From Bacteroidota bacterium (GTDB taxonomy: Bacteria; Bacteroidota; Bacteroidia; Bacteroidales; Rikenellaceae): DNA of 14,545 bases. Below the pieces are notes generated by a model. It was not told the DNA's origin and searched no databases. It saw nothing but the letters and a program-made list of their open reading frames with translations. How positions within the stretch are numbered: the stretch's first letter is position 1; each line of letters begins with the position of its first letter. Made by a program: the position numbers and the translations under genes. The DNA lies in assembly GCA_023443765.1 (NCBI GenBank), contig JAEZTA010000130.1, positions 1 to 14,545 on the forward strand, written 5' to 3'. Positions 6,242-13,642 of this stretch are shown here, in pieces.

Positions 6242-8047
6242 ATGCGAATAAATTTCCGGACAATTCTGCTCGCGCTGCCTCTGGTCTTCGCGTCCTGCTC
6301 CGATTACTCGGATACGGACACCCGGCCCGCGACCGGAACCATCAGCGTATCGGTAGGCTCCGGCCCGAAGATCGACATCGAACCCGAAGACAAGACCCGC
6401 ACCGAACTCGGCGAAGACGGCGTAACGGTCAAATGGTCGTCCGACGACCAGATCGCCCTCTGGGCCGTCAATTCCCGGTCGGAAACCACGCTCAGCAAGC
6501 AGGTCTTCAAACTCTACCACTACAACGCCGAATACAACACGGCCAGGTTCACGGGCGACATCACCCCGATGCCCGAAGATACCTATACGTATTATGCCGT
6601 ATCGCCGGCCCCGGCCGAAAGCAACGGTACGCAGGCCACCTACCTGATCCCTTCCGTGCAGAACGGAGCCTTCAACGGCGCCTGGGACGTGATGGTCGCC
6701 GAACCGGTCGAGGCTCCCGCTCTGGAGCAGAACCAGGCCGGAGAGACGGTGCAGTTCCAGTTCCGGCACAAGGTCCATGTGCTGAAAATCCGCATTCCGA
6801 AAAATAACCTGGGCGAAAAGATCTCGGAGATCACCCTGGCTTTCCCGCAGCCCGTCACGGGACGCATGACCGTCGATGCGGCCGATCCCGATGCTGCACC
6901 GACGCTCACCAGCGGCAACAGCACGCTGACGCTGCGTTTCGACGAGCCCAAGGACGCGGGCGACGTGGTCTTCGCCGTCATCGCCCCGACCGAACTCACC
7001 GCCGACCAGCCGGTAACCATCACCGCCATCTGCGAGGCCGGAGAATCCGAACCGCGCGACATCGCGGGCAAGAACTTCGCCGCGGGTCACACCACCCCGA
7101 TCGCCTACAACGTCCCCGCTATCGGCCTCCTTTACACGCGCCTGAGTTTTTCGCTGCCTGCCGACAAGGGCACGGCGACGCTGGGCGAGGAGATCGAAAA
7201 AATCACCCTCACGGCTCCCGCAGGTTCGCTGTTCGACAACGGTTCGAACGTCCGCGAATTCACGCCGGACGCCGACGGCAAATACACGATGGTCCTCAAA
7301 CCGTCGTGGACCGACAACCTTTCGGGAAAAACCGTCACGGTGCAGTACGAATCGGAAAGCGCCGTCGTGTCGAACACGCTGACGGTTCCGCAGATCACCG
7401 CAGCCGAAAACAACGACGTTCCCGCGTTCAGCGTTCCCTACCTGCTGGCGGAGGATTTCAGCGGTATCACGACTAACTTCAACCACAACAGCGCGTGGAG
7501 CAGTTCGGACAACAGCAACACATCGGCACTCGACCTCTCCCAATACGGTCTCAGCGGATGGTACGGAGCACGCGTAGGAGGAGGACAAGGAACCTCGATC
7601 CGCATCTCCTACGGCTACATCGGCGCATTGTTCGTCACCTACAAGCGTCCGGGCCGTGTCGACAGTTGCCCGTTATCGGGTATCAAGGCGGGGAAAGAGC
7701 CGACGATCCGGGTATCGTACACCTACTGCACGAACTTATATATCGGAGTCGGTAGCGGCGGATCAGTTTCCGTATCTGCCGGTTACACGACGCAAACCGG
7801 AGGAATCAACAGCAACACGGCGATTTCCAACATCGTGGTCCCCGAGACTTCACTGGACATCGACGGCAAAAAAGATAACAACGAATACTACGGAGAGGCA
7901 GACGCCCACGAAAATTCGTTCCTGATAACCGATGCAACGCCCGATGTTCGCCTGAGCTGGCGGGTAACCAGCAACCGCAGCGGAATCGGCAACGGCTGCT
8001 ACTGGTTCTACCTCGACAACATCAAAGTATCCATCGTCAACGAATAA
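6242..8047 (+). CDS. Fimbrillin-like lipoprotein with C-terminal jelly-roll-like domain
   Basis: A 601-residue lipoprotein. The start at 6242 is chosen because it follows P2 and gives a proper signal peptide (MRINFRTILLALPLVFASC, Cys19). The frame extends upstream to 6173, but that would overlap the promoter. After Cys comes acidic SDYSDTD, a strand-like GTISVSVGS, and KTRTELGEDG with Arg53, the type of Arg site cleaved in fimbrillin pilins. Residues about 30-294 resemble the fimbrillin (Mfa-like 1) family, including VKWSSDDQIALWA and a later QFQFRHKVHVLKI. About 296-395 is an Ig-like segment. Residues 396-601 begin VPYLLAEDFSG and end YWFYLDNIKVSIVNE, a layout common to jelly-roll C-terminal modules of Bacteroidetes surface proteins. 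It is the first gene of unit 2, 5 bases from the next gene. Probably a pilus or adhesin subunit at the cell surface; ligand unknown. Confidence 0.8.
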   Translation: MRINFRTILLALPLVFASCSDYSDTDTRPATGTISVSVGSGPKIDIEPEDKTRTELGEDGVTVKWSSDDQIALWAVNSRSETTLSKQVFKLYHYNAEYNTARFTGDITPMPEDTYTYYAVSPAPAESNGTQATYLIPSVQNGAFNGAWDVMVAEPVEAPALEQNQAGETVQFQFRHKVHVLKIRIPKNNLGEKISEITLAFPQPVTGRMTVDAADPDAAPTLTSGNSTLTLRFDEPKDAGDVVFAVIAPTELTADQPVTITAICEAGESEPRDIAGKNFAAGHTTPIAYNVPAIGLLYTRLSFSLPADKGTATLGEEIEKITLTAPAGSLFDNGSNVREFTPDADGKYTMVLKPSWTDNLSGKTVTVQYESESAVVSNTLTVPQITAAENNDVPAFSVPYLLAEDFSGITTNFNHNSAWSSSDNSNTSALDLSQYGLSGWYGARVGGGQGTSIRISYGYIGALFVTYKRPGRVDSCPLSGIKAGKEPTIRVSYTYCTNLYIGVGSGGSVSVSAGYTTQTGGINSNTAISNIVVPETSLDIDGKKDNNEYYGEADAHENSFLITDATPDVRLSWRVTSNRSGIGNGCYWFYLDNIKVSIVNE

Positions 8048-8052
8048 CCGCC

Positions 8053-8853
8053 ATGAAAAAACTGCTTTATATCCTTGCATCGGCGGCAATCGTAGCCGGA
8101 GGATGCTCCCAAGAGAAAGACACCACGACCACAGGCGAGGGCGGAACGATCCGCATCGCCTGCGAGGCCGATCTCACGATCGACTCGTCGACGGCTGCTG
8201 CCCAGGGCATGACCCGCGCAGCGGCAGCGCCCACCGCAGACAAATTCACCCTGTGCATCACGGGCACAAACTACGACCGTACATGGGCGACGGTTGCGGC
8301 CTACAATGCCGAAGAGACCGCCTACACCTTCCCCGAAGGCGACTACACCGTTTCGGTCACCTACGGCGATCCCACGACCGAAGGCGTCGACAAAGCCTAT
8401 TACGCCGGGGCGGTCAACGTGACAGTCCTGCCGCGCCGCGCCACCGAGGCTAAGATCACGGCCAAGGTCTGCAATTCGCAGGCGCTGGTGCGCGCCACCG
8501 AGGCCTTCAAAAAGTACTACAACAACGCCGAATTCACCCTGACTACCGGATCGGACAACGTCTTCACGTTCCACCCCTGCAACGAGGCCGAAGAAGAATC
8601 CGTCTGGGTAAAGGCCGGGACGAAACTCACCGTGAAAGGCACGGCCCGGGGCCAGAGCCAGGACGGCGTAGCAGATGGCCCGCTCTACACCTTTACGCCC
8701 GAGCCGCTCGAAACGACCCGCGCGGCCACGCGCCACATCTTCACCCTCGACGCCAAGAAGGCGGGCAGCGCAACGCTGACCATCACCCTGGGCGAAGGAT
8801 ACACCGAAACGCAGGAGCTCGACCTCGAACTGAACGAAGGAGCCATCGAATAA
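8053..8853 (+). CDS. Short DUF4493-like lipoprotein
   Basis: A 266-residue lipoprotein with a signal peptide ending VAGGC (Cys18) and acidic SQEKD right after it. A strand-like GTIRIACEADLTID is followed by GMTRAAA (Arg55). The rest resembles the DUF4493 fold: FPEGDYTVSVTYGD as the mid-domain 'PxGxYxVxA' segment, YYAGAVNVTVLPRRATEAKITAKVCNSQALVRA as the strand pair, then FKKYYNNAEFTLTTG and a C-terminal HIFTLDAKKAGSATLTITL. Unlike its neighbours it consists of this single module and has no Ig-like, FN3 or PCMD extension, as expected of a stalk or polymerising subunit rather than a tip. It begins 5 bases after the preceding stop, so it is probably translationally coupled. Surface location is inferred. 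Confidence 0.78.
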   Translation: MKKLLYILASAAIVAGGCSQEKDTTTTGEGGTIRIACEADLTIDSSTAAAQGMTRAAAAPTADKFTLCITGTNYDRTWATVAAYNAEETAYTFPEGDYTVSVTYGDPTTEGVDKAYYAGAVNVTVLPRRATEAKITAKVCNSQALVRATEAFKKYYNNAEFTLTTGSDNVFTFHPCNEAEEESVWVKAGTKLTVKGTARGQSQDGVADGPLYTFTPEPLETTRAATRHIFTLDAKKAGSATLTITLGEGYTETQELDLELNEGAIE

Positions 8854-8874
8854 CGCAAATAAAAATACCGAGAT

Positions 8875-10635
8875 ATGAAAACTTTTACCAAGATTCTGAC
8901 CGCATTTGCAGCAACGGCGCTGCTCGCGGCAGGTTGTGTGAACGAAGATCCCGCCTACAAGAAAAACGGCCCGGAAACGCCTCCCGACCCGAATGCGAAA
9001 GGCTACCTGGTGCTGGCCGACATGAGTATGCACGTGGTGGTCGATACTGAAACCGACCCCGACGATACGTCCGGCGAAACGACGAAACCCACTACGACCC
9101 GTGCCAACGAAACGCAGCCCGATGTCAACGGATACATCGTCGAGATCCTCGACGCATCCAAAAAATCGGTACTCAAGGAGAAGTACGGCGATCTGATGAC
9201 CTCGATCGGCGAAACGGGCCAACTGGAACTGGCCGTAGGCAGCTACACGATGGAGGTTCGCTCGGAAGAGGCCGCCTCGATGCAGCCCGCCGCATGGGAA
9301 CGCCCGGTCTATTTCGGTTCGCAGGAGTTTTCGATCGAAAAGAACAAGATCACGCCCATCGACGAGATCGTCTGCACGCTGAACAACATCAAGGTAACGC
9401 TGATGTGCTCGAAGGACCTCGCCGACAAGCTCACCGACGCCACCAAATCGACCGTCACGCTGGGCCAAAACTCGATGACCTTTGAAAAATCGGAGACCCG
9501 CGCAGCCTATTTCCTGCCGCTGGCCGAGACCAACACGCTCAAACTGCGCCTCGAAGGAGCCTTCGCCGATGATCCCGACACCCCGGTACGCATCAACAAG
9601 ACCATCTCCGATGTCAAAGCCGGACAATGGCGTAAACTTTCGATCGTGATCACCTACTCCGACAAGGGCGACATCAAGCTGGACATCTCTGTCGACGGAT
9701 TCGTGGCGGACGACGAAATCCCCATCGACCCCGACGACGACGGCGAACCGGGCTTCCCCGTCGCTCCGAGCCTCGAATGCCCGGGATACGACCTCACAAA
9801 ACCCTTCCAACTCAAAGCCTCGATGTTCGACGCTGAGGGTAATTACACCCAGCCGTTCGCATTCGACCTCACCTCAGCCAACGGCATCGAATCGTTCGTG
9901 CTGACGATCTCTTCGGACAACGCCCAGCTGACCGGCATGGTAGCCTCCATCGGCGGCCCCGCATTCGACCTCTGCGCTATCGAGCCATCGAATCCCGCGT
10001 ACACGCTTCTCTCGGGCCTCGGCTTCCCGCTGGGCGCCGACCTCAAAGGCGCTAAAGCGAAGACCTTCGACATTGCCCCGGCCATGAAGCAGCTCTACCC
10101 CGGCTTCGAGGGTACGCACGCCTTCACCTTCGCGATGACCGACGCCAAAGGCCTCACCTCCTCGGCATCGCTGACCCTCGTCGTCGACACTTCAGCCGAC
10201 AGCGCTCCGACCATCGCCGGCGTAGGCTTCGACATCGACGAGGTGCAAACACCCTCCGCCGCCGATGTCTCGGTCGACCTTGCGGCAACGGAAGGTTTCA
10301 AGTCGATCATCGTGACCATCGACTCCGAAGGCCTGAACGCCGAAGAACTGAGTTCCATCGGGATTCCGGTAACGTTCAACCTCTGCAATATCGAAGGATT
10401 TACCGATACCAACGGCACATACCACACTCCGGAAGCTGTCGCCACGTCGATCGCCAGCCTCGGCTTCCCGGTGAACGAGGCTATCAAGGACAAAACGGCC
10501 TCCCGGTTCGTGATTTCCGGCGAATTCCTCGTTGCTCTGTCCATGATCGCCCCGGGCAAGAGCGACTTCATCATCGAAGTGACGGACAACGCCGGCCAGT
10601 CGACGACCAAAACCCTGCAATTCTTCGTTCCCTAA
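8875..10635 (+). CDS. DUF4493 lipoprotein with two C-terminal Ig-like repeats
   Basis: A 586-residue lipoprotein with a signal peptide ending LLAAGC (Cys21) and acidic VNEDP next. Residues about 43-290 form a DUF4493 domain: GYLVLADMSMHVVVD, a Thr-rich stretch with TTTRANET (Arg76), VNGYIVEILDASKK, LAVGSYTMEVRSEEA, YFGSQEFSIEKNKITPID and VCTLNNIKVTL. Residues about 295-440 and 443-586 are two related modules of about 145 residues. Both contain a strand such as ESFVLTISSD or KSIIVTIDSE, an FDLC/FNLC segment, a GLGFP/SLGFP turn, and a D-x-x-G-x-x-T/S strand near the end. The same module occurs once in the lipoprotein at 3645. There is no PCMD or jelly-roll tip. It lies 21 bases after the previous gene, with an AT-rich gap typical of Bacteroidetes translation starts. 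Likely an extended surface subunit; no enzymatic motif seen. Confidence 0.82.
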   Translation: MKTFTKILTAFAATALLAAGCVNEDPAYKKNGPETPPDPNAKGYLVLADMSMHVVVDTETDPDDTSGETTKPTTTRANETQPDVNGYIVEILDASKKSVLKEKYGDLMTSIGETGQLELAVGSYTMEVRSEEAASMQPAAWERPVYFGSQEFSIEKNKITPIDEIVCTLNNIKVTLMCSKDLADKLTDATKSTVTLGQNSMTFEKSETRAAYFLPLAETNTLKLRLEGAFADDPDTPVRINKTISDVKAGQWRKLSIVITYSDKGDIKLDISVDGFVADDEIPIDPDDDGEPGFPVAPSLECPGYDLTKPFQLKASMFDAEGNYTQPFAFDLTSANGIESFVLTISSDNAQLTGMVASIGGPAFDLCAIEPSNPAYTLLSGLGFPLGADLKGAKAKTFDIAPAMKQLYPGFEGTHAFTFAMTDAKGLTSSASLTLVVDTSADSAPTIAGVGFDIDEVQTPSAADVSVDLAATEGFKSIIVTIDSEGLNAEELSSIGIPVTFNLCNIEGFTDTNGTYHTPEAVATSIASLGFPVNEAIKDKTASRFVISGEFLVALSMIAPGKSDFIIEVTDNAGQSTTKTLQFFVP

Positions 10636-10649
10636 ACAGCTGACCAGCA

Positions 10650-12800
10650 ATGAAACGAACAACAATAATATACGCCGTCCTGCTGTTCTGCGCCGCACTG
10701 ACCGCCGCCTGCTCGAAAGAGACTGCCGGGGTCGATACGGGCGACACGGGCGCGCTCGAAATGCGGGTCTCGACCACTCGTGCCGAAGCCGACGGAGACT
10801 ACAACCCGCTGCAACACCTTCTGGTGCGCATCTACCGGGGCAGCAACGAACTGCTCCGCCAGTACACCAACGAGACGCTCCCCACGCGGCTGGAACTCTC
10901 CGCAGGCGAATACCGCGTGGAGGTCGAAGCCGGGGAAGTGACCCCTGCATCGTTCACCAAGCGGTTCTACAAAGGTGAAAAGAGCTTTACGGTGGCAGCC
11001 GGACAAACGACCGTCGCCGAAGTCGAATGCAAACGGCAGAACGTCGTCGCCGAAGTGAAATTCAACACGACGGTTCCGGCAGCTTTCGGCGAAAATTTCC
11101 ATGCCTGGGTGGTCGCCGCCGACACGTTTGACGCCGAAAAGGCCGAGTCAGGCAGCGTTCCGGCACTGAAATACCAAGCCGACGGCACGGGCTACTTCAC
11201 CATGCCCGAGGGCGTAACCACGCTCACGGCGCATTTCGAGGGTACGCACCCCGACCGCGGCGTAATCACCAAAACGAGCAAATTCGAGGGTGTGCAGACG
11301 GGAGGCAAATACAGCGTCTCGTTCAAATTCTCGAAAGACCTGCCGGGCTTCATCGAGTGCTTTGTGGTCAAGGTCGACACCTCGACCGACGACTACGACG
11401 ACACGTTCCCGTTCAGCCCCGAACCGACTATCGAGAGCGACGGATTCGACATGAGCCAGTCCCAGGATTTCATTCCCGGAAAGACCGAGCCGAAGCGCTA
11501 CAAGATAACGACGATGGCAGCGGTGCGCGATGTCGAAATCAGCATCAACAACAATACCTACGACGCGCTCAACGGCACGACCGAAGGCATCGAAGTCGTC
11601 AAGGAGAACGACCTCAGCCTGACGGTCACGCTTTCCGACGCCTTCTTCGCCGGACGCCCGGGCGGCAGCCAGCCGGTAACGATCCGCGTCGCCGACGCGA
11701 CCAACTCCGAAGCCACAGTCGTTTCGGAATACCGCCTGCAAGGCATCCTGCCGACCGAAAAAGCCGATTATGACCTCTGGACGAACAGTATCACACTGCG
11801 CGCACTGGTCCTCGACCCGGACATCACGACGGCGACATTCGGGCTGCGCATCCGCAAGGACGGCGGCCAATGGGCCGATGTCGAAGGGGTAAGTGCCGGA
11901 AACGGTATCTATACAGCCTCGTTCACCGCCGACTGGGACGAATCGACCAACGTCGCGGGGCTGACGACCCACACGCCGAAGGCCAATACGGGCGTTTTCG
12001 CAGGCAACACCTACGAATCCCGCGTCGTGCTCAACGGCACGGCTTCGGTTTCGGTCTTTACCCCGACCACGACGCAGGTGATTCCCGACGGAAACATGGA
12101 GAACAGCTCGCTCTCGTGCTTCTCGATCAACAACCAGGAGACCGCGTTCTGGGGCAGCGGCAACAACGACTACATGAGTTCGATCATCGGCGATGCCCTG
12201 ACCAAGCTGTGCACCCAGCAGGAGAAAGGCGGCTCCAAATGCGCGCTGCTGGCGTCGCAGTATGCCACGATGCTGGCCGCCGGCAACCTCTTCTCGGGTA
12301 CATTCGTCAAGCCATCGACGCAAGGTACGGTCGGCTTCGGCAAGGACTACGCCTGGGAAGCCCGTCCGACCGCCATGCGCCTGAAATACCACGCCTCCCT
12401 CGGAACGGTGAACCGCACCAAATACCAGGTCGACGGCAAAGATCCCATCGCCAAAGGCGAAATGGACAAGGCACGCGTCTTCGTGGCCATCGTCGACTGG
12501 GATGCGCCCCACGGCGTATCGTCGGGCCTGTCCGCTCCGTCGGGCATGTGGGACCCCGAGCGGGTTTCGAGCCTCGACGAAGGCGCGATCATCGGCTACG
12601 GTTCGCTCTGGATCGAGCAGTCGACCGAAGGCGACGACATGGTGACGATCGACCTGCCGATCTATTACTACGACAAGGTCACCAAGCCGTCGAAAGCCTA
12701 CAAGATCGTCATTTCCTGTTCGGCAAACGCCTATGGCGACTACATGAACGGATGCGACGGCAACCGGCTTTACGTCGACGATTTCGAATGGGTATACTAA
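10650..12800 (+). CDS. DUF4493-PCMD lipoprotein
   Basis: A 716-residue lipoprotein: signal peptide MKRTTIIYAV..ALTAAC (Cys21), then SKET, a strand GALEMRV and STTRAEAD with Arg44. Residues about 34-250 are DUF4493-like (HLLVRIYRGSNELL, LSAGEYRVEVEAGE, YKGEKSFTVAAGQTTVAEVECKRQNVVAEVKF). About 258-365 is a diverged Ig-like module and about 367-473 an FN3-like module (ADYDLWTNSITL to GNTYESRVVLNG). The last 242 residues are a PCMD domain with GNMENSS, FWGSGNN, GGSKCALL, AAGNLFSGTF, RPTAMRLKYHA, DKARVFVAIVDWD, YGDYMNGC and VDDFEWVY. The FN3-PCMD half is colinear with the gene at 3645, whose N-terminal head is of a different type, so the same probable effector end sits on two pilin-like heads. It starts 14 bases after the previous stop. 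Candidate tip adhesin; sugar binding is unproven. Confidence 0.87.
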   Translation: MKRTTIIYAVLLFCAALTAACSKETAGVDTGDTGALEMRVSTTRAEADGDYNPLQHLLVRIYRGSNELLRQYTNETLPTRLELSAGEYRVEVEAGEVTPASFTKRFYKGEKSFTVAAGQTTVAEVECKRQNVVAEVKFNTTVPAAFGENFHAWVVAADTFDAEKAESGSVPALKYQADGTGYFTMPEGVTTLTAHFEGTHPDRGVITKTSKFEGVQTGGKYSVSFKFSKDLPGFIECFVVKVDTSTDDYDDTFPFSPEPTIESDGFDMSQSQDFIPGKTEPKRYKITTMAAVRDVEISINNNTYDALNGTTEGIEVVKENDLSLTVTLSDAFFAGRPGGSQPVTIRVADATNSEATVVSEYRLQGILPTEKADYDLWTNSITLRALVLDPDITTATFGLRIRKDGGQWADVEGVSAGNGIYTASFTADWDESTNVAGLTTHTPKANTGVFAGNTYESRVVLNGTASVSVFTPTTTQVIPDGNMENSSLSCFSINNQETAFWGSGNNDYMSSIIGDALTKLCTQQEKGGSKCALLASQYATMLAAGNLFSGTFVKPSTQGTVGFGKDYAWEARPTAMRLKYHASLGTVNRTKYQVDGKDPIAKGEMDKARVFVAIVDWDAPHGVSSGLSAPSGMWDPERVSSLDEGAIIGYGSLWIEQSTEGDDMVTIDLPIYYYDKVTKPSKAYKIVISCSANAYGDYMNGCDGNRLYVDDFEWVY

Positions 12801-12817
12801 TCACTAAACGCAACCAG

Positions 12818-13630
12818 ATGCGCAAGCTATTCATCCGCACGCTCGCCCTCGCACTGTGCCTCACGGGCACGGTGCAGGCGTTGCGGGCACAGGAAACAAC
12901 CATCGCCGGAACAACCGAGGCTGCCGACGAACGCCCGAAAACGATCAACGAAATGCGCCGTGAGCGCGGACTTACCGACACGCACAACCTGTTCGTGCCG
13001 AAAGGACAGTGGATTTTCGGCGGTACGGCCTCCTACTCGACCCATACCAACAAAGGCTATCAGTTCCTCGTCATCGAAGGCATCAACTCGAAGGGCTACA
13101 CCTTCCGCGTCAGTCCGATGATCGCCTACGCCTTCCGCGACAACATGGCCCTCGGAGGACGCTTCATCTATTCGCGCACGCTGCTCAAACTCGACAACGC
13201 CGAGTTAAACTTCGGCAGCGAGGAGTCGGGCACAAACCTCGTGGCCAAGGACTACTACTCGCTCAAGCAGACCTACTCGGCAGCGGCGATCTGGCGGCAG
13301 TACATCCCGCTGGGGCGCAACAAGCGCTTCGCGCTGTTCAACGAGATGCAGCTTTCGGCCGGAGGCACGCAGGCGCGTTTCGCCAACGACTCGCCCGTCA
13401 AAGGCACCTACGAAACCGGCTACACCCTTTCGCTGGGCATCTCGCCGGGCATCGTCGCCTTCGCCACCAACAACATGGCCGTCGAGGTGAACGTGGGCGT
13501 GATGGGTATCACCTACAACCACACCAAACAGGTTCACAACCAGGTCACCGTCGGCAAGCGCAATTCGAGCATGATGAACTTCAAGGTCAATATCTTCTCG
13601 ATCGGCCTCGGCATGGCCTTCTACCTCTAA
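12818..13630 (+). CDS. Putative outer-membrane beta-barrel protein
   Basis: A 270-residue protein. The start at 12818 gives a Sec signal peptide with probable signal peptidase I cleavage after LRA (about residue 24, before QETT); the frame stays open upstream only as a shadow of the PCMD gene. Residues about 57-270 alternate short amphipathic strands and turns: WIFGGTASYSTH, YTFRVSPMIAYAFRDNMALGGRFIYSR, YSAAAIWRQYIPL, RFALFNEMQLS, TGYTLSLGISPGIVAF, AVEVNVGVMGITY and, at the end, FKVNIFSIGLGMAFYL, with the aromatic/hydrophobic C terminus usual for barrels. No plug or TonB box is seen, so it is a small barrel of perhaps 8-10 strands. It is related to the next gene. Last-but-one visible gene of unit 2, 17 bases after the PCMD gene; it may anchor or help export the lipoproteins, but this is inference. 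Confidence 0.72.
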   Translation: MRKLFIRTLALALCLTGTVQALRAQETTIAGTTEAADERPKTINEMRRERGLTDTHNLFVPKGQWIFGGTASYSTHTNKGYQFLVIEGINSKGYTFRVSPMIAYAFRDNMALGGRFIYSRTLLKLDNAELNFGSEESGTNLVAKDYYSLKQTYSAAAIWRQYIPLGRNKRFALFNEMQLSAGGTQARFANDSPVKGTYETGYTLSLGISPGIVAFATNNMAVEVNVGVMGITYNHTKQVHNQVTVGKRNSSMMNFKVNIFSIGLGMAFYL

Positions 13631-13642
13631 AAACGGCATACT

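Noticed and set aside
6221..7588. 455-residue antisense open frame opposite the jelly-roll lipoprotein
   Set aside because: Arg/Gly/Val-rich with no family signature; it would also run into promoter P2 on the other strand.
8008..9810. 600-residue antisense open frame opposite the two DUF4493 genes
   Set aside because: No signal peptide or recognisable domain, Arg/Gly/Val-rich composition, and it overlaps two convincing lipoprotein genes. Long antisense frames are expected from GC-rich third codon positions.
11870..12817. Upstream extension of the barrel gene through the PCMD gene
   Set aside because: It is the out-of-frame shadow of the PCMD domain; the Sec signal peptide begins at 12818.
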